Counted from the stretch's first letter, positions 50,730 through 59,136 are shown. The stretch: DNA of 64,000 nt from Actinopolymorpha rutila (GCF_013407855.1 NZ_JACBZH010000001.1:6076001-6140000), one strand, 5' to 3'. Made by a program: numbers and translations. The notes: generated from the sequence alone by a model not told the origin.

Positions 50730-51251
50730 ATCCAACGGGTTGGATCTGGGCTCCTGAGGGGCACGTCTCGGCGTTCGGCGGGCCGTCCCCCACTCGATGC
50801 GAACCCGGTCGCCGAGGCGAGCTGTTAGTGCGCGGGCCACGTCTTCGTCTTCCTGCGGCAACGTGACAATGAAGCGTGAGTCGGCTCCGAGCTCAAAGGC
50901 GATTGGCACTTGAGCGGCCCGCGGATGCCAGGCGCGTTCCCTGAGGACCGCTTGTGCTTCGAGCAGTTCTGCCACGGTGTGGGCGCCTGACTCCACGCGC
51001 AGGCGGATGCCTCCGACTCCGGGTGCGGAGGACAGTCGCTCGGTGAGCTGCAGCATGTCGACGACCTCGGGATCGACGACCACGACCACGGCCTGCGTTG
51101 CATGGTCCAGACGCCTGCCGATGTATCCGCGCGACAACGGGCCAGCTTCGTCCTCTTTGCTGGCCTCTCCGAACTCCCGCGCCACAGCTTCACCGATCGC
51201 CTGCATGCTCGCTTGAGCCGTCGGTGTGGTCCACCATGCCTCGCTCGTCAC
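50727..51251 (-). CDS. Hypothetical protein
   Basis: 174 residues from ATG. GEAVAREFGEASKEDEAGPL, then strands DHATQAVVVVVDPEVVDMLQ, GGIRLRVESGAHTVAELLEA and VPIAFELGADSRFIVTLPQE. No signal peptide, no recognised family. Its stop codon falls in the second half of a GGGGTCA-type doublet. Confidence 0.6.
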   Translation of the reverse strand: MTSEAWWTTPTAQASMQAIGEAVAREFGEASKEDEAGPLSRGYIGRRLDHATQAVVVVVDPEVVDMLQLTERLSSAPGVGGIRLRVESGAHTVAELLEAQAVLRERAWHPRAAQVPIAFELGADSRFIVTLPQEDEDVARALTARLGDRVRIEWGTARRTPRRAPQEPRSNPLD

Positions 51252-51324
51252 CGTCCGTCCCTCCTGCGAGCGTCCGCCGTGCCGCAGGGCTCGGCCCGCA
51301 CTGGCGTGAGGCCCCAGGGATCCA

Positions 51325-51375
51325 CGTCGTCCTCACAACCAGCCAGATCGTAGTTTCTCAGCGGAGCCGGTCAGC
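51325..51375 (+). repeat. Partial copy of the 28165 repeat
   Basis: CGTCGTCCTCACAACCAGCC and CAGCGGAGCCGGTCA match the first half of 28165-28260. It is directly upstream of the small membrane gene, as the 28165 copy is. Confidence 0.6.
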
Positions 51376-51379
51376 GGGA

Positions 51380-51649
51380 GTGCAAGCCAAAGATCACCGG
51401 CTGCACCGGCTGGGGCGTAGCCTTTTGCTCGTGCTCTCAGTCGTGGCGCTCATCATCGCCGGCGTGGTCCTGCTCGCCTTCGACAAGACCATCTACGGGG
51501 TGATCCTCCTGGCGCTCGGCCTGGGGGTACCCATCCTCCTCCCGCTGCTGTTCGGCGCCTTTCGAATTCCCGGAACGAGCCGGCAATCAGGAGGGACCGG
51601 ACGGGCGCATCGAGTCTTCGAGGGCGAGAGTCGAAAAGCAGACGAGTAG
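51380..51649 (+). CDS. Small membrane protein
   Basis: 89 residues if it starts at GTG 51380; a start nearer the first helix is possible. Two membrane helices (LLLVLSVVALIIAGVVLLAF and YGVILLALGLGVPILLPLLF) and a basic tail. Function unknown. Confidence 0.55.
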   Translation: MQAKDHRLHRLGRSLLLVLSVVALIIAGVVLLAFDKTIYGVILLALGLGVPILLPLLFGAFRIPGTSRQSGGTGRAHRVFEGESRKADE

Positions 51650-51771
51650 GCGCGACATCGGAGCGGCTCATCCCCTCGATGTGAACTAGCGGCAGCCAGG
51701 TCGACGGCGGTCGCTCAAGGGTGCGTCTCGCCATCTCGGGTCGGCACGAGTCGACAGTGGTCGTTGGCGTG

Positions 51772-51791
51772 GCTGTACTTCGCTGCTGTAC
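51772..51791 (+). repeat. Doublet GCTGTAC x2 upstream of the kinase gene
   Basis: GCTGTAC 51772-51778 and 51785-51791, period 13, preceded by GTCGTTGGCGTG. The kinase start is 38 bases on. Confidence 0.7.
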
Positions 51792-51829
51792 GTACCCCCA
51801 ACGTCACAGGGCAGCTCCGGGAGGGCGCA

Positions 51830-52429
51830 GTGCACGAGCACAGGGCAGCGATTCCGGTGGAGGGTCCGGCCCTGGTCGCGATCGGTGGCTTCCCTGGTGC
51901 CGGCAAGAGCCAGGTCGCGGAGTGGCTGAGCCGTGAACTGTCGCTGCCGCTCCTTAACTCGGATGCGGCCGGAGGGACGATCCGAGACGTGCTGTCAGGG
52001 AAGGTTGAGAGCTCCGACGCCTTCCGAGCTGGCTATGAGTTGCTCTTCACGCTCGCCGAGACGTTTCTCGGATCAGGCTGCTCGGTCGTCATCGACATGA
52101 GTATGGGCTGGGAGTTCCAGTGGCAGCGCCTGGACGCCATCGTCGGGAAGCTGCCAGAGGTGTCCTTCCTCCCGATCATTCTGCGCTGCCCTCGCCGCGT
52201 CGCCGTCGAACGCATCACCCGCCGACACGAGGACAGCGGCGGCACACGATCAACAGCCGCCCAGATCCTGACCGGTCACCCACACGTGTGGGACTACCTC
52301 GAGCAGCTGGACCGTCCAGACGTCCGATTCATCGATGCGACGCAAGAAGCCGAACTCGTCTACACCCAAACGCTGAAGCACATAGAGGAGCTCGCGAGGC
52401 CACAGCGACGGTCAGCTTGCGAATCGTAA
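51830..52429 (+). CDS. P-loop small-molecule kinase (AAA_33 type)
   Basis: 199 residues from GTG 51830 with GGGAGG just upstream; the ATG at 51764 would translate the doublet. VAIGGFPGAGKSQVAEWLSR is Walker A; LPLLNSDAAGGTIRDVLSG and GSGCSVVIDMSMGWEF (strand with VVID) follow; VSFLPIILRCPRRVAVERIT and RRHED carry the lid arginines. Typical of AAA_33/zeta-toxin-like kinases that phosphorylate small molecules. Its last codons (S-A-C-E-S-stop) lie inside the Gly-type core at 52413. A truncated copy is at 13009. Confidence 0.8.
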   Translation: MHEHRAAIPVEGPALVAIGGFPGAGKSQVAEWLSRELSLPLLNSDAAGGTIRDVLSGKVESSDAFRAGYELLFTLAETFLGSGCSVVIDMSMGWEFQWQRLDAIVGKLPEVSFLPIILRCPRRVAVERITRRHEDSGGTRSTAAQILTGHPHVWDYLEQLDRPDVRFIDATQEAELVYTQTLKHIEELARPQRRSACES

Positions 52430-52526
52430 AGATCAGAGCGCGTACGCGAACGGATGTCGCGGATGGTCGGCCTGGAGCGGCCTCGCTAGCACCCCCTGGC
52501 CTCGCCTAATGGCACGTGGATGGCAC
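52413..52526 (+). repeat. Gly-core and doublet TGGCAC x2 after the kinase
   Basis: CAGCTTGCGAATCGTAAAGA overlaps the kinase stop. It continues 90 bases to TGGCAC 52510-52515 and 52521-52526. The same 110-bp block is at 53627-53742. The nitrilase gene starts about 100 bases on. Confidence 0.7.
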
Positions 52527-52628
52527 GGCTGAGCCCCTCGATGCGAACTGTGTTGGGCGCGCATGACCAAGGGGCCGGGCCTGATGTCCTGGTCGGTGCA
52601 GTATCCGGCTTAGCAGCTGGAAGGATGC

Positions 52629-53423
52629 GTGGACGACGTGTCCTCGACGATCTGGTCTGGGAGTCCCGTGCAAGCTGCGCTCGCTGTCCACCGCGTGGTC
52701 GCCGACTCGGCGGCGAACATGACCAGCATCATGAAGATGACGGAGGAGGCTGCTGACAAGGGCGCGGGCTTGGTCGTCTTCTCCGAGACGGCTTTGACGG
52801 GCTTCGTCGGAAAGGACGACCCGGCACACGACCGTCTCCTCGCGCAACCCGTACCGGGTCCAGCCACGGCGCAACTGGGCGCCCTGTCGCGCGAGTGCGA
52901 CGTGTGGATTGCGATCGGTCTGTACGAGCGCCTGGGAGGGGCCGGGAATGAGCGCCTTTACGACAGCGCGATCCTTGTTGGCCCTGACGGAGGGATTCAC
53001 CTCCACTACCGGCGGATCAGCCCTCAGTGGCATGGCGGTGACCCGCAGGTCTACTGCCAAGGGACCGACGTGCCGATGGCATCCACCCCCTTCGGAACCT
53101 GCGCCTTCCTGATTTGCGGCGACCTGTTCGATGATGAACTCCTCCAACGGGTACGTCGCCTTGAGCTGAACTGGCTGCTGTTCCCCTTCGCGCGTAGCTA
53201 CGACTCAGAGGTAGCCGACGCGGGCCAGCGGGAACGTGAGGAACGACTGATATGCGCACGTCGGGCCGCACGTGCGGGGGTCGGCGCCTTGATGGTGAAC
53301 TACCTGGCAGAACCCGACACTCCCCACGGCTGCTTCGGTGGTGCCATCGCAGTCGCTCCTGACGGCGCGATCATCAGTGACCTTCCGCCCGGCCACGAGG
53401 GTCTCCTCATGATCGACCTCTGA
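52629..53423 (+). CDS. Carbon-nitrogen hydrolase (nitrilase superfamily)
   Basis: 264 residues. LVVFSETALTGF contains the catalytic Glu (about residue 53), LHYRRISPQWHGGD sits where the catalytic Lys is expected but has Arg, and CAFLICGDLFDDEL contains the nucleophile Cys. AIAVAPDGAIISDLPPG is the usual C-terminal strand pair. Amidase or carbamoylase activity is typical of the family; the Lys-to-Arg change, if the alignment is right, could alter it. Single gene between two cassette-type sites. Confidence 0.8.
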   Translation: MDDVSSTIWSGSPVQAALAVHRVVADSAANMTSIMKMTEEAADKGAGLVVFSETALTGFVGKDDPAHDRLLAQPVPGPATAQLGALSRECDVWIAIGLYERLGGAGNERLYDSAILVGPDGGIHLHYRRISPQWHGGDPQVYCQGTDVPMASTPFGTCAFLICGDLFDDELLQRVRRLELNWLLFPFARSYDSEVADAGQREREERLICARRAARAGVGALMVNYLAEPDTPHGCFGGAIAVAPDGAIISDLPPGHEGLLMIDL

Positions 53424-53483
53424 TTGACCTACGCGTGGCGGCGCCCAGCGGCTCGAGACGAGCCGTCAAGAGCGTCCTGACCC

Positions 53484-53742
53484 CTGCCTTGCAAAGGCCA
53501 TTTCACCGTTCACGCTCCGCTGAGCGTGGATCGCCGACGCGTCCGACAGCACGTGTCTTGACCGTGGATCACCGCCACGGACCAAGATCAACCTTGGCTT
53601 AGGGCACGCGGATGGCACGGAGACTGGCAGCTTGGGAATCGTAAAGATTCGGGCGCGTATGCGGTCTGTTGGCGTGGACCAGCGGTCTGGAGTGACCTCG
53701 CCGACCCCGAGTTGGCCTCGCTTAATGGCACGCGGATGGCAC
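53484..53742 (+). repeat. Full Ala-core / Gly-core repeat with two TGGCAC doublets
   Basis: CTGCCTTGCAAAGGCC (53484-53499), GGGCAC/TGGCAC at 53602 and 53613, GCAGCTTGGGAA (53627-53638), then the block shared with 52413 ending in TGGCAC 53726-53731 and 53737-53742. Two attachment-like units are thus joined head to tail. The next gene (minus strand) ends 29 bases on. Confidence 0.8.
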
Positions 53743-53770
53743 GCGAGAGAGCGCTCGGCTTGGGAGGGGG

Positions 53771-54181
53771 TTAGTCGAGACATTCGATCCAGACGACGGC
53801 CCATCGGCTGCCGGCGCCTTCCGGGTCGCCGCGATTCTCGATGATCCCTAGACGGACGTGCTGGAAGGAGTTGGGGCGCGACTTCAGGCAGCTCGTCCCT
53901 CCCGCGTCGTGCCATGGCCCGCCTTTGCTGCTCCACGTGGCGCCGCCAATCACGAAGCCTTCGTTGTTGAACTTCTTCACGCTCGCCTTGTGGAGGCTGA
54001 TCGCGGTGACCTCGGAGTTGGTCAGGGCTTGGCCCTCGACCACCCAGGGAGTGGCTTGGTGCTGGCCCAGAAGCCACCACCAAGCGCCGGCGGCGAGGAG
54101 GGCAACGGCTACGAGGATTGCCAGCGCTCGCCGACTTGAGGCCTTCGGCGCGTGGTTGGTGGTGGCGGGAATCGGCGCCAT
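53771..54181 (-). CDS. Membrane-anchored hypothetical protein
   Basis: 136 residues. A basic N-terminus (KASSRR), one membrane helix (ALAILVAVALLAAGAWWWLL) and an exported domain (TNSEVTAISLHKASVKKFNN, WSSKGGPWHDAGGTSCLKSR, AVVWIECLD) with two Cys that could form a disulphide. Function unknown. Confidence 0.65.
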   Translation of the reverse strand: MAPIPATTNHAPKASSRRALAILVAVALLAAGAWWWLLGQHQATPWVVEGQALTNSEVTAISLHKASVKKFNNEGFVIGGATWSSKGGPWHDAGGTSCLKSRPNSFQHVRLGIIENRGDPEGAGSRWAVVWIECLD

Positions 54182-54296
54182 CGTCTCCCCCTGGTGACGT
54201 CAGTTGCTGGAGTTTGACGAGTAGGTAGTCCCGTGGCCCAGGGTTTAGGTGCGGTAGAGGGTATGCGTTTCGGATCCAAACCCGGCGCCTCGCTGG

Positions 54297-54544
54297 CACC
54301 CAGGACTTCCGCGCGGACGTAAGGGCGAAGCCTTAGAGACAAGCTGACGTGCGGTGAACGTCGCCGGAGCGCTGGCGTTCCAGTGCTCTGCAGTGACCTT
54401 CCTATCCGTAGGCCGCCGAAGATCGGCCGAGGCAGTCCAAGGTCGTCCAGTCCACCGGAACGGCGGGGCTCGCCTGGTGCGTCCGGTCGGCTGGCGTCCA
54501 TGATCGTCCAGCGCACGTGTTAGCAATTGTGTTAGCAACCGGCG
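54297..54544 (+). repeat. Lipoprotein 3' scar, Arg(ACG)-core and GTTAGCAA doublet
   Basis: 54297-54370 matches the last 75 bases of the gene at 63214 but no gene precedes it. CCTATCCGTAGG 54401-54412; GTTAGCAA 54519-54526 and 54531-54538, period 12. Same order as at 63619-63867. Confidence 0.75.
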
Positions 54545-54652
54545 ACGCACCGCCGCAGGTCAGCGGCCCTGGTTGTCGCCCGCTGCCGAGCGTCCCGCCG
54601 TGTTGACGCTCGTGATCGCCTCCCAATCCTCTCCCAGCGCGACGTGATGCAT
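54545..54652 (-). pseudogene. Sequence related to the 50366 peptide
   Basis: Minus-strand frame from ATG 54652 to a stop, with DWEAITSVNTAGRSAAGDNQ. Matches 50400-50480 at DNA level (CTGACCTGCGG; CGATCACGAGCG) with small insertions that change the frame. Confidence 0.4.
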
Positions 54653-54694
54653 GACCAAACGCTGTAGTCTCCTGCCACTCGCTGGGAGGGTGCG

Positions 54695-55261
54695 ATGAAC
54701 CGCCGACCTCTGCGGATCCTTGGCTGGGCCGTCATGGTGACTGGTCTGCTCACGGTCCCTGGTGTTCGTATCCTCATGGGCCTTGGGGCGAGTTCGATTG
54801 CACTCTCCCTTGGCTTGGTCGTAGCGCTAGCAGCAGGGCTATGTGGCGTTGTCAGCTCGGGACCGGTGTCGACGGAGAATCGAAAGTTCGTCTGGCTCCT
54901 GCCCAGTTCGATACTTTCGACCGTGAACCTACTTGGCAGTCCAAGCCTTCCGCTCGACGAACGCGAGAAGATCGTCGGCGCGACCTGTCTGGTCGCGGGA
55001 ATGCTCGGTGGAGCACTCTGGCAAGTGCTCCATCCGCGTGATCTCGTCGTCCGGCTGAGGGTTGTTCCGCTGCTGATGATCGCAGCCGTGATCCTGCTCC
55101 TGCTGACCGACGGGCAGGTCAATCCGGATCCGTACCCGACCTTCGCATGGCCCGGCATCCTCGGAGGTTTGGTAGCGGCGGGCTGGTGGCAACGCAAACA
55201 TGCGTCCACGTCCGAACAGTCCAAGCCCCGCGACCAACCAGCGCAGCCAGTCCAACGCTGA
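54695..55261 (+). CDS. Membrane protein of unknown function
   Basis: 188 residues from ATG with GGGAGG upstream. Membrane segments: ILGWAVMVTGLLTVPGVRIL, ASSIALSLGLVVALAAGLCG, KIVGATCLVAGMLGGALWQV, VVPLLMIAAVILLLLTD and WPGILGGLVAAGWWQ. Short loops, polar C-tail. No recognised family. The GTTAGCAA doublet lies 157 bases upstream. Confidence 0.68.
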   Translation: MNRRPLRILGWAVMVTGLLTVPGVRILMGLGASSIALSLGLVVALAAGLCGVVSSGPVSTENRKFVWLLPSSILSTVNLLGSPSLPLDEREKIVGATCLVAGMLGGALWQVLHPRDLVVRLRVVPLLMIAAVILLLLTDGQVNPDPYPTFAWPGILGGLVAAGWWQRKHASTSEQSKPRDQPAQPVQR

Positions 55262-55430
55262 GGGTCTGCGACCCCTTGACCCCCAGATTGCCCGGGTAGG
55301 AGAAGTGTCAGGTCAGGTTGCGTGCGCTGGTGCACATCGCGTGCGGTGCAACTCCCTGGATGGGTTCGTGATCTTGACGTTGGTCCGTATCTGGTCCGTC
55401 GTTCCATCCTCACCTCCTTGGCCGACACAC

Positions 55431-55657
55431 GGGTTAGGAACCCATCCCCGTTCGTCCAGGACGATCCGGAGGTTCCTCGTTCACGCTGCTAGGACCTCGT
55501 AGTTGCACGCGGGTTGCACGACGCGCCAGAACTGGCTGATCCTTATCCGTAGAGACTGGCAGGTTGATCGCGAACTGCTGCTTTGTACGCTGGTGCTCGT
55601 CGCCCAGGTGCTCATCGTCGCCCGATGTGGCAGGTCGTTGGCGTCACGCTGGGGTCA
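55431..55657 (+). repeat. Stack of three attachment-like units
   Basis: GGGTTAGGAACCC (Arg-CCT core, 55431-55443); GTTGCAC 55502-55508 and 55513-55519 (period 11); ATCCGTAG (Arg-ACG core, 55545-55552); GGCGTCA 55640-55646 and GGGGTCA 55651-55657 (period 11). No gene lies between them. 55262-55430 is also empty. Confidence 0.7.
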
Positions 55658-56123
55658 GACTGAACGTCCACCAAGGGCGCCTTCTCGGCGGCTGGGGGAT
55701 TACGGCGTTGGGATCGGCGCCGCGGGTGAGGAGCCGCTCGCGGAGTTCGCTGTGTTCCCTCGGTGTCAGCGCCATCCACAGGCTAGTTCCTGTGTCGCTC
55801 GCGCTGTAGATCTGCTCGTCGGACTCGGCCCAGCCCTCCGCACTGATCGTGAACGGTGACAGGGCCACTACCAGGTCGAACTGGTCGTCATCGCCAACAT
55901 CCACCTCGATGCCGGTGTCACCGGTGTGACGAAGGGCGGCCAGGTCGAGTAGAGCGCGCAGGGGGTCTTGCGCCTGCTGAGGCCACGGTCTGTCGGAGAT
56001 GGCGTCTATCCAGACGCGCCGAAGCACTCCGCGCACGACGCGCAGGCCTTCCTGGTGAGCGGCGATCACGGTGGCCTCATCGGCGTCGTCGTCAAGAACG
56101 AACGCGGACCGACCGGCCGACAT
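55644..56123 (-). CDS. Hypothetical acidic protein, paralogue of 24604-25062
   Basis: 159 residues from ATG 56123. Shares most of its length with the protein at 24604 (FVLDDDADEATVIAAHQEGL, GIEVDVGDDDQFDLVVALSP, QIYSASDTGTSLWMALTP, PQPPRRR). Unlike that copy, its end (SLTPA and the TGA at 55644-55646) is encoded by the GGCGTCA/GGGGTCA doublet, so the coding end was set by the junction. Confidence 0.7.
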   Translation of the reverse strand: MSAGRSAFVLDDDADEATVIAAHQEGLRVVRGVLRRVWIDAISDRPWPQQAQDPLRALLDLAALRHTGDTGIEVDVGDDDQFDLVVALSPFTISAEGWAESDEQIYSASDTGTSLWMALTPREHSELRERLLTRGADPNAVIPQPPRRRPWWTFSLTPA

Positions 56124-56296
56124 TGCCACAGCGCCTCCCTGAGCAGGGTCTTTGACTCGATTCTGGCGGATGAACGTATGGGCGTCGCTGAAGCGCCGTG
56201 CGAGTCGGGCGGAAGTGGCAACAAATGCTGAGATCGACTGGGAGGTCTGCCATTGGTCTGTCCTGCGCCGGCGGTGACCAGTGGCACCCGGGACTA

Positions 56297-56312
56297 TCAG
56301 CTTGGGAAACGT
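56297..56312 (+). repeat. Gly(CCC)-core site
   Basis: TCAGCTTGGGAAACGT followed by ACATCTACGG, as at 33383 and (reverse) 60961. No doublet was found before the next gene. The rest of 56124-56489 has no gene. Confidence 0.55.
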
Positions 56313-56489
56313 ACATCTACGGGTTCTGCCGGGAGTCGGCACGACAGATTGACCGCATCGGTGATCAGCGTGGAAGAGCGCCCAACTTTGTCCCGGGCCG
56401 CTATAAGATCAGCGGCACTCGCCGGCCCTCCTGGCTAGCGAATGCCGGGGCCGGTGGTCGGATCCGGGTCCTGGGGGGAAGTGGTCGGC

Positions 56490-56852
56490 ATGAGCGTGGG
56501 CCAGGCACTGAGGGTTGATGGTTCCCGCCTGAGAGGTTTGCGGCCGGTTACCGCGACGATTGTGCTGGTCTTGGCGGCTGGCGCTCTTGTGGTGGCGGCT
56601 GGCTGTCTGCTGCTCCCGAGCTACGTCGAGACGGGGCCCGACCAGGACTTGGCCTTTGCGTGTGGCTCCGCCTTGTTGCCTAACGTGGAGCCTCCTCAGG
56701 AGCCAGGTATCACCGCCTGCGCGATGGAGACTGAGGGGAAGCGGTCCGACGCGCTGCCATGGGCTGCCGTCGGATCTGCCGCGGCGGTCCTGGGATTGGT
56801 CCTGCTGCTCCAGGGACGAGGACGCGGGCGATCGGACGAGCCCGCGAGTTGA
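56490..56852 (+). CDS. Small membrane protein with an exported loop
   Basis: 120 residues from ATG 56490. Two membrane helices (TATIVLVLAAGALVVAAGCL and WAAVGSAAAVLGLVLLLQG) enclose a loop with two Cys (FACGSALLPNVEPPQEPGIT, then AC). Function unknown. It lies between a Gly-type core and the tRNA-Phe-type site. Confidence 0.62.
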   Translation: MSVGQALRVDGSRLRGLRPVTATIVLVLAAGALVVAAGCLLLPSYVETGPDQDLAFACGSALLPNVEPPQEPGITACAMETEGKRSDALPWAAVGSAAAVLGLVLLLQGRGRGRSDEPAS

Positions 56853-56880
56853 TGGCGTTCCCGACCCCAAGCTCTACCAG

Positions 56881-57030
56881 CCTGAAAAGCGGAAGGTCGG
56901 CGGTTCGACCCCGCCCCTGCCCACCAGCCTGACCAGGCCAGATTGCGGAACGTAACTGCCCGCCAGTAGCCGTTGATCACCCTCTTTGACCGCCCGCTGT
57001 TGCACGTGGATTGCACGGACAGCGGGCGGT
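56881..57030 (+). other. tRNA-Phe(GAA) 3' half with arm doublet inside a hairpin, copy 2
   Basis: CCTGAAAAGCGGAAGGTCGG to CCA (56881-56926), then the same downstream block as at 19137: ACCGCCCGCTGT (56989-57000), GTTGCAC and ATTGCAC (period 11), ACAGCGGGCGGT (57019-57030). 57031-57200 has no gene. Confidence 0.75.
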
Positions 57031-57200
57031 TCTACGTTTGAGCGGCGACGATGCTTACACCTATTGCCCAAGGTGAGGTAACGACATGGCCGTCGTCACT
57101 CCGAAGAAGGCGACCTGCGCCAGACGAGTGTCGCGCCAATCACCGGCGAACCCTATGCCACCAGGATCGCAGCCAATCGCCATTCCTGCGACGGCGGCTA

Positions 57201-57917
57201 CTACTGATCGCGTGCCCTGCGAGTCGCGGCAGCGTTGAGAGCGAGGGCGGGGAGCGAGATCGCGCCGCCGATGATGCCGACCGGGATCAGCACGTCGGCG
57301 GCGGAGGGCCAACGTCCGACCACTCGTGCGTGTCGAGGATTGGCCGGGTCGTAGGCGACGTTCACTCGGTGACCGCGCCGGTCATCGAGCGCGTCGAAGA
57401 CGACCTGCTCGAACTGCTCCGGCGACCCGCTGCCGACCGGCACGAACCGTACCGTCAGCGTCGACCCGTCGGGGGCGTCGTCCTGGACGCGTACGAGGAC
57501 TCCGACAGCCCGCGCTCCGCTACGTTCTAGGGCTTGGGCCCGTACCAGGCCAAGCCAACCGCCGAGCCCGGCGAGCACAGCCGTGGCCGCCACGACGGCC
57601 CAGACCCGCATTCGATCCTGGGGACGAACCTGGCTGTCCTCGGGTGAGGCGTTGGTATCCGCGCCGCTCCTTCGACGTGCCCACGTGATGGCGACCGGCC
57701 AGTACAAGACAGTGACCGGACCAACAATCAAGGGGTGGTCAGCAACGGCTTCGACCCCAGCCAGGAATCCGGCTGCGATCAGCCCAACGAACACGCAGAC
57801 GAAGCCCGGAGCCACCCACATACGGGTTCGCGGCGGAACACCCTTGAGCACTTTCTCGTAAGGGTCGTCGGTCTCGTGCTCGTCAAGTCCGCCGCGATCA
57901 CCTACACCACCAGCCAT
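57201..57917 (-). CDS. DUF3592-like membrane protein
   Basis: 238 residues. Helices WVAPGFVCVFVGLIAAGFLA, LIVGPVTVLYWPVAITWA, VWAVVAATAVLAGLGGWLGL and VLIPVGIIGGAISLPALALN. Between the last two is the DUF3592-type beta region: GVLVRVQDDAPDGSTLTVRF, FDALDDRRGHRVNVAYDPAN, PRHARV. Related only distantly to the protein at 26289. Function of the family unknown. Confidence 0.72.
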   Translation of the reverse strand: MAGGVGDRGGLDEHETDDPYEKVLKGVPPRTRMWVAPGFVCVFVGLIAAGFLAGVEAVADHPLIVGPVTVLYWPVAITWARRRSGADTNASPEDSQVRPQDRMRVWAVVAATAVLAGLGGWLGLVRAQALERSGARAVGVLVRVQDDAPDGSTLTVRFVPVGSGSPEQFEQVVFDALDDRRGHRVNVAYDPANPRHARVVGRWPSAADVLIPVGIIGGAISLPALALNAAATRRARDQ

Positions 57918-58058
57918 AGGCCGATCTTGTCAGCCAGAGGGGAAGGGCCGACAGGGTTTACTCGGTGTCCTGCATCGGGTCAAAGCCCGACGCTCCTTCA
58001 TCGGTCTGATTGGCGGGCTTGGAGGTACGGTTCGTCCGGGCCGGTAGGAGGTGGGAGT

Positions 58059-58730
58059 GTGACGTCGCGACTGCGTGTTGTCGGCTGGAGCGAAGGTGAT
58101 CCTCAGCTGAGCGCCAGGTTCGATTCCATCCAGCTCGCGTTCGTCCGCACCGTCGAGGTCGTGGACGAGCAGCTCGTCTGGGCGGACGGCCTGGACGAGG
58201 CCGTTGAGGTGGTGCTGATCTTCGGCGACTCGAGGCTGGAGTCTCGGGCAGACCAGTCCATGGTGGTTCTGGAGAGGCGGCGGTCGCGGAAGAGGCAGGT
58301 GCTCGAGCTTTACGTGGGTATCCCGGTGGCCAAGGTCCCGCAGAACACGCCGAGCGTGCACATCGCCTGTCTGCGGCTGATGCTGGAGTTGGCCGAGTTC
58401 CTTGCCGCCGAACTGAAGGTGCCACCGCCGCAGCTGAGGATGGAGCAGCCGGACGAAGAACCCACCGAGCCGGCCGAATCTCCCGACCGTCCTGAGCCTC
58501 CGGGAATGGAGGAGATCCTCGACAGTCTGGTCGATGAGGAGGGGTCGTTCTTCGTCGCGAAGCTCGTCGATCTGGAGGGACCCGGTGGCGGTGACCGGGC
58601 CCGGGCCGTCGACCACGAACTGAACGCTCTGATCGCTCCGCGGCACCGTCACCGGATCATCGGTTCTGACCAATGGGACTGGGGGCTCAGCTGGGAGATC
58701 ACCGGCAAGCCCGCCGCCGAGGACACCTGA
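58059..58730 (+). CDS. Hypothetical protein with a proline-rich linker
   Basis: 223 residues from GTG 58059 with a strong SD (AGGAGGTGGGAGT). RLRVVGWSEGDPQLSARFDS and VVLIFGDSRLESRADQSMVV, then VHIACLRLMLELAEFLAAEL; residues about 130-155 are Pro/Glu-rich; the C-terminus has EEGSFFVAKLVDLEGPGGGD. Soluble; no known domain. Confidence 0.62.
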   Translation: MTSRLRVVGWSEGDPQLSARFDSIQLAFVRTVEVVDEQLVWADGLDEAVEVVLIFGDSRLESRADQSMVVLERRRSRKRQVLELYVGIPVAKVPQNTPSVHIACLRLMLELAEFLAAELKVPPPQLRMEQPDEEPTEPAESPDRPEPPGMEEILDSLVDEEGSFFVAKLVDLEGPGGGDRARAVDHELNALIAPRHRHRIIGSDQWDWGLSWEITGKPAAEDT

Positions 58731-58780
58731 CGTAGGAGTGGGCACGGAGCGGAAGGTCGGCGCCGAGCCATGATGTGGGC

Positions 58781-59136
58781 ATGCATGAGGCAAACCGACG
58801 TCTTGGGGATCTGGCGAGGCTGTACTGGCGCCAGGTTGAGCTTTCGTCGAGCGACCAACGAGCGGATCGCCTGTACGCGGAGCGGTCGGATACGCCGGAT
58901 CACTCGCATACGACGAGATCCAGAGCCTGGCAGATGACGGCCCAACCTTCGCAGGCACGGTGCACGCCCTGATCCTCAACGCACCGTCGGAGGACCACCT
59001 TGTCCACCTTGGCGCCGGGATCGTGGAGAACGCGTACGCCGATCGAGGCACGGCAGTTTTCGACGAGCTCCGACGGCTCCCCGTTGACCCACAGGTGATC
59101 CAGCAGATCATCGATTCGGTCGATCTATCGTGCTGA
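58781..59136 (+). pseudogene. Frameshifted gene for a helical hypothetical protein
   Basis: ATG 58781 starts HEANRRLGDLARLYWRQVEL; near 58880 the sensible frame changes and continues DEIQSLADDGPTFAGTVHAL, AGIVENAYADRGTAVFDELR to a stop at 59136. A single base change in GCGGAGCGGTCGG would restore one frame of about 118 codons. Confidence 0.6.
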
